64,000 nt of DNA from Mucilaginibacter sp. (GCA_028288025.1 JAQBOM010000001.1:148139-212138), one strand, 5' to 3'; shown: positions 18,796-29,469, numbered from the stretch's first letter. The notes: a model not told the origin generated them from the letters alone. Translations and numbers: made by a program.

Positions 18796-20029
18796 GATCA
18801 TCATGTTTGTTGCATTAATATTTGGTGCAATCGCATGTACAGACCATAAGCAGGCAACGGTTAAAATACAGGCAAAAAGTGACATTCAGTACACCTGCCC
18901 GATGCATCCGCAGATCCTGGAGGATCATCCGGGGAGCTGCCCGATATGCGGGATGACCCTGGTTAAAAAATCGGGCCAGGCCAGTGAAGGGGCAGGTATT
19001 AGTTTGAATACCGTTTTACAACCGGTTAACTCCTCCGTCATTTCATCAGTGAATGCCATTACACCCGAAGAAAAGGAGATACCGGTAAGTATTTTAGCCA
19101 ACGGCTATCTTGACTTTGATGCGCGTACATTTAACAATATCGCTTCACGCTTTTCGGGCCGCATCGAAAAGTTATATATCAAATACGCTTTCCAGGAGAT
19201 ACACAAGGGGCAGCGCATTTTTGATGTCTATAGCCCTGACCTGGTTACCGCCCAGCAGGACCTGATCTACCTGGCAAAAAACTCCCAGCAGGAAACAGCG
19301 CTAATCAATGCTGCCAGGCAAAAACTGACACTATTGGGTATGACTTATGAACAAATTAACCAGGTACTGAAAACTGGAAAAGCGTTTTATAATCTGCCTG
19401 TTTACAGTCGGTATGAAGGGCATGTGCATGACACGCAACATAGTCAAATGGAAAGTGTAACGACAGGCGCCAATGCAAGCTTTTCTAATAACCTTCCGCT
19501 TGCTGTAAAAGAGGGGATGTTTGTCCAAAAGGGGCAAACATTATTCAACGTTGTCGATCCACATATGTTATGGGCAGTCATCAAAATAGACCCGTCGGCA
19601 ATTTCGGCCGTAAAATTAAACCAGACGGTGACGATTACACTACCGGATATACCGGGGAAAATAATTAACGCAAAGGTGAACTTCATCGAACCGGTGCTGG
19701 AGAATGGAGATAAATCAACAAGCATTCGCGTGTATCTCATTAATATGGATCACGCCCTTAAGGTAAATAGCCTGGTTAAAGCCGAAATACAAACGGGAAA
19801 AAAAAGCGGGTTGTGGATACCGCGGTCAGCGGTTGTTGATCTGGGACGGACACGGATCGTGTGGCTTAAACAAGGTGCCCTATTCCGCGCTCACGAGGTA
19901 AGCACAGGCATAATGAACGGCAATGAGATACAGGTAACAAAAGGATTGATGCAAACAGACAGCCTGGCATCAAACGCCCAATATCTAACAGACAGCGAAA
20001 GCTTTATTAAAACAAAAGGCAATGAATAA
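18782..20029 (+). CDS. RND periplasmic adaptor (CusB-like) with N-terminal HMBD
   Basis: Lipoprotein signal AIACTD; YTCPMHPQILEDHPGSCPICGMTLVKK; CusB-like barrel-sandwich. Confidence 0.88.
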   Translation: MRGIKIIMFVALIFGAIACTDHKQATVKIQAKSDIQYTCPMHPQILEDHPGSCPICGMTLVKKSGQASEGAGISLNTVLQPVNSSVISSVNAITPEEKEIPVSILANGYLDFDARTFNNIASRFSGRIEKLYIKYAFQEIHKGQRIFDVYSPDLVTAQQDLIYLAKNSQQETALINAARQKLTLLGMTYEQINQVLKTGKAFYNLPVYSRYEGHVHDTQHSQMESVTTGANASFSNNLPLAVKEGMFVQKGQTLFNVVDPHMLWAVIKIDPSAISAVKLNQTVTITLPDIPGKIINAKVNFIEPVLENGDKSTSIRVYLINMDHALKVNSLVKAEIQTGKKSGLWIPRSAVVDLGRTRIVWLKQGALFRAHEVSTGIMNGNEIQVTKGLMQTDSLASNAQYLTDSESFIKTKGNE

Positions 20030-20030
20030 G

Positions 20031-21239
20031 ATGAAAATAGTCGCGCTGCTGTTTGTCCTGTGGTTTACCGCATGCAAACAAAAGCCACAAGTTTTGTTAA
20101 CTGCCACACAGGGCAAAGCGTACTACACCTGTTCAATGCACCCGCAGATACACGAGGACCACCCGGGCAACTGCCCGATATGCGGGATGAAACTGATCAA
20201 AGTTGAACTTACAGGTTATAATGCCGCCGCCACGGATAAGATCACGTTAACACCAACGCAAATCCAACTGGCAGGTATACAGACGGACACGGTCCGGGAA
20301 GAAAATACCGGAAGTGAAAAGACATTGACCGGAACAGTCACTGTCAACGAAAGCGATGCAGAGGAAATGAGCGCAAGGATAGCAGGCCGCATACAGCGAT
20401 TATTTGTAAGAACAACAGGCGAAAAAATTTCGGTGGGCCAGCCCGTATATTCCATTTATAGTGACGACTTGCAGGAAGCCGAAAAGGAATACCTGCTGGC
20501 ACGGCAACAACAAAAAGTGCTGCATAACCCGGATGTAGATTATCGGCAATTGATTGCCGCCGCGGAAAATAAGCTGCAGCTATGGGGCCTGTCGCGTGGA
20601 CAGATCAGCGCCTTAGCGACATCAGGAAACGTGTCGGCTACGACAATTGTATTGAGTAAAGTCAACGGAACGGTTAGTGAGATAGCTGTTCATGAGGGAG
20701 ACTATGTAACGGAAGGGATGCCTATCCTGAAAACACAGGGCTTGAATAGTTTATGGATAGAGGCCCAGGTTTACGCCGGCGAAACCAGTATCTATAAAGA
20801 AAATGCCCCGGTTAATGTGTCATTTCCAGACCTTGGAGAACAACGGGCCACCGGCAAGGTGGTGTTTGTTAATCCAGAATTAACCGGCACCTCCAAAGTT
20901 GATTTGATCAGGATCAGCATTCCAAATCCGCAGGGACTAATAAAACCCGGTATGCTGGCCTATGTAACCATTGCGAATGGTAATAAACGCGCTTTAGCTG
21001 TCCCCGCTTCCGCTGTTTTAACGGACGGACGTGGCAGCAGGGTTTGGGTTAAAAATGCAGATGGTAGTTTTTCATCGAGGACGATCGTCGCCGGTGCGGG
21101 AAACCAAACCTATGTGCCGGTTATTTCTGGCTTAACCGCCGGAGATGTTGTGGTGTCGAACGGCGCATATTTATTAAATAGTGAGTTTATTTTTAAGAAC
21201 GGCGGCGATAAAAAGGGAATGGGCAATATGAAAATGTAA
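20031..21239 (+). CDS. Second RND periplasmic adaptor (CusB-like) with N-terminal HMBD
   Basis: Lipoprotein signal WFTACKQ; YYTCSMHPQIHEDHPGNCPICGMKLIK; HEGDYVTEGMPILKTQ. Confidence 0.88.
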   Translation: MKIVALLFVLWFTACKQKPQVLLTATQGKAYYTCSMHPQIHEDHPGNCPICGMKLIKVELTGYNAAATDKITLTPTQIQLAGIQTDTVREENTGSEKTLTGTVTVNESDAEEMSARIAGRIQRLFVRTTGEKISVGQPVYSIYSDDLQEAEKEYLLARQQQKVLHNPDVDYRQLIAAAENKLQLWGLSRGQISALATSGNVSATTIVLSKVNGTVSEIAVHEGDYVTEGMPILKTQGLNSLWIEAQVYAGETSIYKENAPVNVSFPDLGEQRATGKVVFVNPELTGTSKVDLIRISIPNPQGLIKPGMLAYVTIANGNKRALAVPASAVLTDGRGSRVWVKNADGSFSSRTIVAGAGNQTYVPVISGLTAGDVVVSNGAYLLNSEFIFKNGGDKKGMGNMKM

Positions 21240-21464
21240 TTGCAAAAGTTGTTTCATCTTAAATTTTTTATCAAATGGGTGACTTGGGAAAGAACATTTT
21301 TTTCATTTCCATGTTTCAACAATATCCTTTAGTTAAAACTTTATAAATGACTAACCAACGTTTATAAAATGATAGGGTACTTTGGTAATTTAAATCTTCC
21401 AGTCATAATGTTTCTAACTGAAATTTCATGAATTGCGGGATTTTATAGTTTATAACAGATTTGT

Positions 21465-24191
21465 ATGGATGAAAAATTACAAGCTTTAAACCACACCTTG
21501 ACAACCACTTACATGCCAGTTAAAAACCCAAATTCAGATGGAGGAACGAATACCCTTACCACAGAAGAATGGACCCGGATTGTAAATGATTTTAATAATA
21601 CGGAAGCGCCATATCCAAAAGAAAAAACGCTGTTTGGCCTTTTTGAAGAACAAGTATTAAAATCGCCGGATGCTGTTGCGCTCCGGAAAGGTGATAAGAC
21701 CATAACCTACGTTGAACTGAATAAACAGTCGAACAGGTTAGCCCATCTGCTTATTGACAGCGGTATTTTACCGGAAGATAACATCGGTTTATTGGTTACC
21801 CGCGATTTCGAAATGATAATCGGAATGATGGCCATTTTGAAATCAGGTGGCGCGTATGTTCCTATCGACCCCGAATATCCTATTGACAGGCAGGAATATA
21901 TCTTTAATCAATCATTATTAAAAATGGTGATCGCCGATAAGGATTACCCGCTTCAAAAATTGATCGATGAAAAAAAATTCATTGTAATCGACTTCAAAAA
22001 CCTCAGCTCGTTTGACGACAAAAACCCGGGTTTAAAGATCGACAGCAAACAACTTGCATATACCATTTACACTTCCGGGTCAACCGGAAGGCCTAAAGGT
22101 GTAATGATCGAGCACCATTCGGCCGTTAACCTGGTCCTTTGGGTTAATGATACTTATAACGTTGGCGGCAACGACCGCCTGTTGTTTATTACCTCCATGT
22201 GTTTTGATCTTTCTGTATATGACATTTTTGGCGTATTAGCCGCTGGCGGTACACTGGTAATTGCCGAAAGTAAGGAGATACAAAATGTTAAAACACTCCA
22301 GGACATGCTGGTTAAATATGATATTACCTTTTGGGATTCGGTACCAACTACAATGGACTATTTGGTACGGGACCTTGAACGTGAGCAGCCTGGTTACCGG
22401 CATACCGGGTTAAAAACAGTTTTTTTAAGCGGCGACTGGATTCCGGTTGACCTTCCCGAACGAATGAAAATATTTTTTCCGAAAGCTAAAGTTATCAGTT
22501 TAGGCGGTGCTACCGAGGCAACTGTTTGGTCGAACTATTTTCCCGTAGAGCAAACTGATAAAAGCTGGAAAAGTATCCCGTATGGGAAGCCGATCACAAA
22601 TAATTTCTTTTACGTACTGGATGAACAGCTGCAACCTGTACCTATGGGGGTAATGGGCGATCTGTATATCGGTGGGGTAGGCGTGGCGCGTGGTTATGCC
22701 AATGATCCCGAAAAAACGCGTAATTCTTTTGTGCCCGACCCTTTTAATACGAGCCTGGGCGGGATAATGTACCGTACCGGCGACCTGGGCCGAATGATGC
22801 CCGACCTGAATATGGAGTTTTTAGGCAGAAAGGATAACCAGGTAAAAATACAGGGGTTCCGGATTGAATTGGGTGAGATAGAAAGCGTTTTAAACAGCTA
22901 CGAGATAGTAAGAAGCGCCGTTGTGCTGGCTAAGGATGATATAGACGGCAAGAAAATGCTTGTTGCTTACATTGTTCCAAAGCAAAAGTTTGACCGCGAA
23001 ATAGTTGTTAATTTCTTAAAAACCAAATTACCACAATATATGGTGCCGGCGGTTTGGATAGAACTTGACGAACTGCCGCTAACATCAAATGGAAAGATCG
23101 ACCGGAAGTCGCTGCCTGATCACCAGGAAGCTATTGCAGAAAAGAAAAAAAATTATTTAGAGCCCGCCACCGAAACCGAAAAAGTGATGGCCGCGCTCTG
23201 GAAGGAAAGCATGGGCCTTGAACAGATCAGCGTTGATGATAACTTTTTTGAACTGGGCGGACATTCGCTGATGGCTGTCAGGATATTATCGAAGTTTGAG
23301 AAGAAAACTGGTAAGAATTTTCAGCTTTCAGTGCTTTTTAAATACCCCGATATCAGGTCGCTGAGTGATTTTATAGATAATTTTCAAAACGAATCCATTT
23401 ACACTTCCCTTGTACCCATCAAACCTTCGGGAACTAAAGCGCCGTTGTATATTATTCATGGCGAGGGTTTAAATATCTTAAATTTTAGCCACCTGGCTAC
23501 CTATGTGGATGCAGAGCAGCCGCTTTTCGGCCTGCAGGCCAAAGGGCTTAACGGTGTGGACGAACCTTTGGACAATCTGCCCGACATTGCAAAGCATTAT
23601 TTGAGCGAAATATTGCAGCATAATCCGAACGGCCCATATTTATTAGCGGGATATTCATTTGGGGGGTACGTTGCCGTAGAAATGAGGAAGCAATTGGCCG
23701 ACATGGGCAAGGAGGTAAAAATGCTGATGATGTTTGATACCAATGCCGAAAAAACGGAGTACAAAGATTGGTATTCAGTTTTGCCGAAAAAGGTGAAAAG
23801 GCATTTGCCGAGGATCGTCAGGTCTTTGATGTATCAGCCGATTAATTTATTAAAAAATGCACTTCGTAGGATATCAACTAAAATTGCTGAGAATTCTGCC
23901 AAAAAACGCGAGGCTAAAAACTTTTATCAGCAAATAAAAAATATAAAACAGAAGCACCTGATAGCATTCAGAAAATACCCCATGGTTCCGTTTGACGATA
24001 AGGTTTATTTATACCGGGCAGATATTTGTGTGCACTATGTAAACGACCCGGAGTATCTGGGCTGGAAAAAATTTGCGAAAAAGGGCGTTCAACTGTTCCA
24101 TGTTCCTGGCGATCACCTGTCAATGTTATTGCCGCCAAACGTGAAGGAATTTGCATCCATATTGCAAAAATCGATGGATGAATGCCAGTAG
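21465..24191 (+). CDS. Stand-alone NRPS-like protein: adenylation - carrier protein - thioesterase
   Basis: YTIYTSGSTGRPKGV, GGATEATVWS, YRTGDLGR, NGKIDRKSLP; FELGGHSLMAVRI carrier; GYSFGG thioesterase; no condensation domain. Confidence 0.9.
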   Translation: MDEKLQALNHTLTTTYMPVKNPNSDGGTNTLTTEEWTRIVNDFNNTEAPYPKEKTLFGLFEEQVLKSPDAVALRKGDKTITYVELNKQSNRLAHLLIDSGILPEDNIGLLVTRDFEMIIGMMAILKSGGAYVPIDPEYPIDRQEYIFNQSLLKMVIADKDYPLQKLIDEKKFIVIDFKNLSSFDDKNPGLKIDSKQLAYTIYTSGSTGRPKGVMIEHHSAVNLVLWVNDTYNVGGNDRLLFITSMCFDLSVYDIFGVLAAGGTLVIAESKEIQNVKTLQDMLVKYDITFWDSVPTTMDYLVRDLEREQPGYRHTGLKTVFLSGDWIPVDLPERMKIFFPKAKVISLGGATEATVWSNYFPVEQTDKSWKSIPYGKPITNNFFYVLDEQLQPVPMGVMGDLYIGGVGVARGYANDPEKTRNSFVPDPFNTSLGGIMYRTGDLGRMMPDLNMEFLGRKDNQVKIQGFRIELGEIESVLNSYEIVRSAVVLAKDDIDGKKMLVAYIVPKQKFDREIVVNFLKTKLPQYMVPAVWIELDELPLTSNGKIDRKSLPDHQEAIAEKKKNYLEPATETEKVMAALWKESMGLEQISVDDNFFELGGHSLMAVRILSKFEKKTGKNFQLSVLFKYPDIRSLSDFIDNFQNESIYTSLVPIKPSGTKAPLYIIHGEGLNILNFSHLATYVDAEQPLFGLQAKGLNGVDEPLDNLPDIAKHYLSEILQHNPNGPYLLAGYSFGGYVAVEMRKQLADMGKEVKMLMMFDTNAEKTEYKDWYSVLPKKVKRHLPRIVRSLMYQPINLLKNALRRISTKIAENSAKKREAKNFYQQIKNIKQKHLIAFRKYPMVPFDDKVYLYRADICVHYVNDPEYLGWKKFAKKGVQLFHVPGDHLSMLLPPNVKEFASILQKSMDECQ

Positions 24192-24243
24192 TTCTCCATT
24201 GCCAAATAGAATATTCTTAAAAATTATATAAAAGTGTACTATA

Positions 24244-24684
24244 ATGAATACTGTTCCTCTTACTAATCAAAACCTGGATGATTGTGTTGGCGTTTTTATT
24301 AAATCATACAACCAACCGCCCTGGAATTACCACTGGACCTTTGACAAGGCAAAACAGTACTTAAGCGAGTATATGAACTGTACCCAGTTTGTAGGGTTTA
24401 TTTTATATGATGAGGGCGAGCCTGCGGGCGCAATCCTGGGCCACAAAAAAACATGGTGGACCGGGCCGCAATTTATGATAGACGAATTCTTTATCTCGCC
24501 AGAAAGGCAACGAAAAGGATACGGTAAAAAGCTATTGGATTTTTGCGATCAGTACGCCAATGAAAACGGTATTGAATTATTAATATTGATGACCAATAAG
24601 TATATGCCGGCCTATCAATTCTACACAAAATCGGGATATATCAATACCGAACAATACGTGTTTATGTTTAAGCAACTGCTTTAA
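24244..24684 (+). CDS. GNAT-family N-acetyltransferase
   Basis: FFISPERQRKGYGKKLLDF acetyl-CoA binding motif. Confidence 0.82.
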   Translation: MNTVPLTNQNLDDCVGVFIKSYNQPPWNYHWTFDKAKQYLSEYMNCTQFVGFILYDEGEPAGAILGHKKTWWTGPQFMIDEFFISPERQRKGYGKKLLDFCDQYANENGIELLILMTNKYMPAYQFYTKSGYINTEQYVFMFKQLL

Positions 24685-24710
24685 GCACATGAGTATTGCC
24701 CTTCATTGAA

Positions 24711-24741
24711 AATTACAATAACTGGTATAGTTGTTGTAATT
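24711..24741 (+). other. 12-bp stem-loop in intergenic region
   Basis: AATTACAATAAC ... GTTGTTGTAATT. Confidence 0.45.
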
Positions 24742-25031
24742 CCTTACACGACAGTTTTATTTCTTTAAGATTAATATGTCTTCTTATCGCTGAAAGAGCC
24801 CACTTCTTTCCGGCGTGAATCAGGTAACGGAATTTCCCGCTTTCCGGCCCTTACAAACCCAATTCCCGTACTTTCCTTCTTATTAAATTATTATTTTTAA
24901 TGTAATAAAAGTATCGAAAAATTAAGATAAGTATCTATTTAGATAAAAAAATTAATTAAAATGTTATTGCGAAGATTAAATGGCACAAATTATGCTTTAG
25001 TGTACCAAACAACTTTACAACAATTACAACG

Positions 25032-26426
25032 ATGAACAACCGATACAAGCTTATCAATAATGTACTGAACGTTATTCTGGATTACTTCCTTTTAAACCTG
25101 TCGCTGATTACTGTATATAATCAAGCACACCACACGGCCTTTCACTGGCTTATCGATAAGGCATTTTTGCATATTGGATTGATGTTCAATTTGCTGTGGC
25201 TTTTATCGGCAAATATTATCCGGTTATACCGGACGGAGTCGGATAATGAAGCTAAGGCATCGCAAAAGCTGATAGCAGCCTATACTTTTTATGTCGTTAT
25301 CGTGTGTTATATAGTGCTGTTCCTCAATCCTATCGATACTTATTTAGTTACAAGGGAATTTCTGTTTAATTCGATGACCATGTTTGGCGTGTCAATTGGC
25401 GTTTGCCATATTTTACTGGCGCATTTCAGTAAGTATTTTGTTGTTGGCCGTACCTTAAGAAAAGCGATCATAGTAGGCGGTGGCCGCGCAGGAACCGAAT
25501 TGTACAATCACTACAAAAACAACCTGCACAGGGGATATGTGCTGTTAGGGATGTTTGACGATGAGCCTTCAAGGGTTACTGACGAACAATCATATTTGGG
25601 CGATACCAACGCATGTATGAACTATGTAATTGAAAACAAGGTGGACGAAATTATATGCGCTCTTCCTTATTCGCAGCACGACACCATTGAGCGTTTGATA
25701 AAAGATTCGGACAAAAACATGGTGCGGTTTAAACTGGTTCCTGATTTTAGCTACTACCAGGGTTCGCTGTTAAATCAAAGCATCAGCAATGTACAAGCAT
25801 TGCCAATACGGGTTGAACCGCTTGAAGATGTTTTTAACCGCACTATAAAAAGGTTATTTGATATTGTGTTCTCGTCTTTGGTTATCGTATTTATTTTAAG
25901 CTGGTTGTTCCCAATCATTTATTTCCTGATAAAATGGGAGTCACCGGGCCCTGTGTTCTTTGTTCAAACCCGTTCAGGCTTGAATAATATACCATTCAAC
26001 TGTTATAAATTCAGGAGTATGCGTGTGAATAGCGATTCCGATTCTGTTCAGGCTACACGCGGCGATTCGCGGATCACTAAATTAGGCGCTTTCCTCAGAA
26101 AAACCAGCCTTGACGAATTGCCACAGTTCTTTAACGTATTATTAGGCAACATGTCGGTTGTTGGTCCGCGTCCGCACATGCTGAGCCACACCGAACAATA
26201 TTCAAAGCTGATCGATCAGTTTATGGTTAGGCATTTCATTAAGCCAGGTATTACCGGCTGGGCTCAAACCAATGGCCTGCGCGGCGAAACAAAAACCGTT
26301 AATGATATGCTTGCCAGGGTTGAGGCCGATGTTTGGTATATGGAAAACTGGTCGTTCTTACTCGATATAAAGATCATTTTTATGACCGTTTTCAAATCGG
26401 TATACGGCGATAAAAACGCATTTTAA
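25032..26426 (+). CDS. Undecaprenyl-phosphate glycosyl-1-phosphate transferase (EPS sugar transferase)
   Basis: KRLFDIVFSSLVIVF, SPGPVFFVQTRSGLNN, YKFRSM, TSLDELPQFFNVLLGNMSVVGPRPHM, KPGITGWAQTNGLRGET. Confidence 0.93.
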   Translation: MNNRYKLINNVLNVILDYFLLNLSLITVYNQAHHTAFHWLIDKAFLHIGLMFNLLWLLSANIIRLYRTESDNEAKASQKLIAAYTFYVVIVCYIVLFLNPIDTYLVTREFLFNSMTMFGVSIGVCHILLAHFSKYFVVGRTLRKAIIVGGGRAGTELYNHYKNNLHRGYVLLGMFDDEPSRVTDEQSYLGDTNACMNYVIENKVDEIICALPYSQHDTIERLIKDSDKNMVRFKLVPDFSYYQGSLLNQSISNVQALPIRVEPLEDVFNRTIKRLFDIVFSSLVIVFILSWLFPIIYFLIKWESPGPVFFVQTRSGLNNIPFNCYKFRSMRVNSDSDSVQATRGDSRITKLGAFLRKTSLDELPQFFNVLLGNMSVVGPRPHMLSHTEQYSKLIDQFMVRHFIKPGITGWAQTNGLRGETKTVNDMLARVEADVWYMENWSFLLDIKIIFMTVFKSVYGDKNAF

Positions 26427-26447
26427 TACCTGTTACAGAAAGGTAGG

Positions 26448-26477
26448 AGATTCCGGCTGCAAAGCCGGAATCTTTTT
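26448..26477 (+). terminator. Rho-independent terminator
   Basis: AGATTCCGGCT-gcaa-AGCCGGAATCT-TTTT. Confidence 0.85.
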
Positions 26478-26499
26478 GTTTAAACGAAAAATCGAACCT

Positions 26500-26694
26500 T
26501 TAACTGCCCGACCTTTTCAGAAACTCATCCACAATATAGGTAATGAAGAACAACGCGATCAGCGCAACAAATGCTTCTACCTGGAAGGTAGATATCTTAT
26601 AAGCAGGATCCTGCAGCTTAAATGCCAGGTTGAATACCACCAGGCTTATTATCGGTAAAAGAAGAAATCTTCTAATAATTATGGTAGTCTTCAT
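26500..26694 (-). CDS. Small membrane protein
   Basis: 64-aa ORF with two hydrophobic segments (start at internal Met). Confidence 0.4.
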   Translation of the reverse strand: MKTTIIIRRFLLLPIISLVVFNLAFKLQDPAYKISTFQVEAFVALIALFFITYIVDEFLKRSGS

Positions 26695-26865
26695 CAGATT
26701 TGCTCGAAGAGACGAATTTATCATTTTCATGTTCTAATCGGAAACTTTATTAAAAAGCTGGCGGTTTACTTATACGTTAATTTTTAATAAACGTTTCGAT
26801 TTTAAATAATTTTTAAAGATAATTTTATTACAATTTTATAGCTATGAGAAATATCTCAATAAGAC

Positions 26866-28086
26866 TTAATCGATAATTCCTTTGGGCCGCGGTTTATATT
26901 TTATCAAAAACGCTGATCTTCTGATATAATGATTCATCGGCTCTTCAATAAATTTAAACAGCGCTATCGACACAGCGTTTAGGATGATAAAAATATATAA
27001 GAGGTTTAATGTATCGTATTCGAAAGGCGAATGCCAATTAACGTCCCATTTATCATACAGGGTAAACACATCATTATTTAACCGATTGAAAAGGCTGTGT
27101 AAAAGATTATAGACCCACCCCAGGTGGATAAGATAGAAAATGTACGAGCTTTTACCCAGCAGCTCCACAAAGGGTGTCGCCAGGCCGCGTTTTAATAACG
27201 TTGGTTCGGTAAGCAGGCCATAAAAAAACAAAGCGATGGCCGGCGGAAGCAAATAGTTATTTGTAATGATACCAACGGGGCTTTCGAGTCCTGCATTCCA
27301 TGGCGGGATAATGGGCTGTAAAGCCGTAATGAAAATACAGATAAATATAGCCGTTAACCCCAGGTAAGTGAAATTGGTACTATTACTCCGTTTTATTCCG
27401 TTTTTAAGTATATATCTGGCGAGTTGGATACCCACAAAAAACTCGAAACATCTGCCTGCGAACGTAAAAAGAAACATAAAAGTAAAATTCCCGAAAAAGC
27501 CATACCAGTCAACGTGGCTGAATATGAGCACAAGCAGTATCCCGAATAAGGTTATGAGAACTGGCTGGAGAAAAAGCTTATGATATTTTTTTGCGATCAA
27601 AAAAATTATCGGCGCCGATAGATAAAAACACTCTTCGACCGTAAGCGACCATCCCTGGGCAATGCCACTATCCCAAAACCGGAAAAAAAACCCGCGCAAA
27701 AAAGTTATGTTCAACAGCATTACGCCCAAAGGATTTGATGAGCCTTTGGTTATCGCTTGATCACTACTAAAATAGTAATAGATAAACGCGCCAATGGTGA
27801 GCAACAAATACATGGGATAAATGCGCGCCACGCGGTTTTTAAGATAATGTTTAAACCAATAGGGCGTTAAATGAAAACCCCTGTAATAGCGGTAGGTGAT
27901 CAAAAACCCCGAGAGTACAAAGAAAATGGTAACCCCGATATGAAACTCGCCCAAAAAACGCCGGATGATATGTGGGTAGCTGTTGTCGAATACGTAGGCA
28001 AAATGCGATATAAATACAAGGTAAGCGGCAAACGCGCGCATCCCTGTCAATGCCGGAATATAATTTTGCTGGGGTCTTTGTGACAA
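26866..28086 (-). CDS. Acyltransferase family 3 (OafA-like) membrane protein
   Basis: IPALTGMRAFAAYLVFISHF; multi-TM; FFVLSGFLITYRYYR. Confidence 0.92.
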   Translation of the reverse strand: MSQRPQQNYIPALTGMRAFAAYLVFISHFAYVFDNSYPHIIRRFLGEFHIGVTIFFVLSGFLITYRYYRGFHLTPYWFKHYLKNRVARIYPMYLLLTIGAFIYYYFSSDQAITKGSSNPLGVMLLNITFLRGFFFRFWDSGIAQGWSLTVEECFYLSAPIIFLIAKKYHKLFLQPVLITLFGILLVLIFSHVDWYGFFGNFTFMFLFTFAGRCFEFFVGIQLARYILKNGIKRSNSTNFTYLGLTAIFICIFITALQPIIPPWNAGLESPVGIITNNYLLPPAIALFFYGLLTEPTLLKRGLATPFVELLGKSSYIFYLIHLGWVYNLLHSLFNRLNNDVFTLYDKWDVNWHSPFEYDTLNLLYIFIILNAVSIALFKFIEEPMNHYIRRSAFLIKYKPRPKGIID

Positions 28087-28190
28087 ATCTTATTAAATTG
28101 AAAAATCTAAGATGAATTTTTTAAACGGAAAAATAAAGCGCGACTAAATTCAAATCCTATTATATATAAGGAAACCTGCGTTCCATGCCA

Positions 28191-28446
28191 GTTGTTTACA
28201 CATCAATTTGTCCCGTTAGGTTTTGGTCAATTGTTTACACATCAATTTTGTCCCGTTAGGGACAACCCCTTTGTAGAAAGGTTATTCAAAGATGCTTTGC
28301 CCCGTTAGGGGCTACCCAATTCGTTATATATCAGAAATCTGTCTTCCGGGTCAATTATTTACACATCAATTTGTCCCGTTAGGGACAACCCCTTTGTAGA
28401 AATGTAATTCAACAGACGCTTTGCCCCGTTAGGGGCTACCCAATTC
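28191..28446. repeat. Tandem/interspersed repeat cluster with palindromic cccgttaggg cores
   Basis: Three copies of TTTACACATCAATTT(T)GTCCCGTTAGG (28191, 28230, 28355) and two of GCTTTGCCCCGTTAGGGGCTACCCAAT (28294, 28419); about 124-nt higher-order period. Confidence 0.9.
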
Positions 28447-28518
28447 TACAAATGGGTGTCCCCTATGAGGAAATACCAATTGTTAAATGACGTTTAAGTT
28501 TGTTTACAAACACGAAGG

Positions 28519-29469
28519 CTAAAGCGCCGATCCCTGTATCACATCCCTCGTTAATATTTTTTGGTCGATATAGTATTGTATTTCCGACTTTTTGAGGCCC
28601 CAGTTTGGTGCGATGAGCAACTCCATATCGCTAAGGCCGAACAGGCGCTGGATAACAATACCCGGTCGGATCAGCGGAAGTAGCTCACATAAAAAATTGG
28701 CGTATTCGTCGAGGGTAAAAAGTTTAAACGGTTCGCGTTTGTATTTAACGCCCATAACCGAGCCTTCAACAATATGCAGGTGGTGAAACTTAACAAATGT
28801 TATCTGCGGGAAACGGTTGATCTCATCGGCGTATCGCAGCATCATTTCGGTAGTTTCCCAGGGGAATCCAAAAATGGTATGCACGCAAACATCAAGCTTG
28901 CTGTTTTCGAGTAAACCCAGGGTGTTTACCAGATCATCATGGCTGCAGCCCCGGTTGATCTGCGACAGGGTATCGTTATAAATTGATTCCATGCCCATTT
29001 CCAGGTCGACATCGAAGCGATCGGTATAACTTTCCAGCAGGGCTATTTTTTCGGCGTCGATACAATCAGGCCGTGTGCCTACCGACAGGCCGACGATATC
29101 TTCGGTGCCATAGCTCAAGGCCTCGTCATACATCATTTTTAAATAATGAGTTGGCGCATAGGTATTGGTATTCGGCTGAAAATAGATAATGAATTTATCG
29201 GCTTTATTCCCTTTCCGGGCACGTTCCATGCCCTGGATAACTTGTTCGCGAACAGTGGGCGCATTGCGCGAAACCGAAGGCGTAAACGAATCGACATTGC
29301 AATAGGTACAGCCGCCATAACCTTTGGAGCCATCGCGGTTGGGGCAGGTAAAGCCGCCATCAACAATTACCTTGAAAACACGGTGCCCTTTATATTTTTC
29401 GCGCAGCCATGCCCCGTAATTGTTATATCCCTTAAAGCCTTGTTTACGCGCTATTTCTGTAACCTGCAT
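28519..29469 (-). CDS. TIGR01212/YhcC-type radical SAM protein
   Basis: VDGGFTCPNRDGSKGYGGCTYCNVDSFTP; YFQPNTNTYAP; GFPWET. Confidence 0.9.
   Translation of the reverse strand: MQVTEIARKQGFKGYNNYGAWLREKYKGHRVFKVIVDGGFTCPNRDGSKGYGGCTYCNVDSFTPSVSRNAPTVREQVIQGMERARKGNKADKFIIYFQPNTNTYAPTHYLKMMYDEALSYGTEDIVGLSVGTRPDCIDAEKIALLESYTDRFDVDLEMGMESIYNDTLSQINRGCSHDDLVNTLGLLENSKLDVCVHTIFGFPWETTEMMLRYADEINRFPQITFVKFHHLHIVEGSVMGVKYKREPFKLFTLDEYANFLCELLPLIRPGIVIQRLFGLSDMELLIAPNWGLKKSEIQYYIDQKILTRDVIQGSAL

Noticed and set aside
28191-28446. CRISPR array
   Set aside because: Repeats are few, unevenly spaced and palindromic, and no cas genes are nearby.
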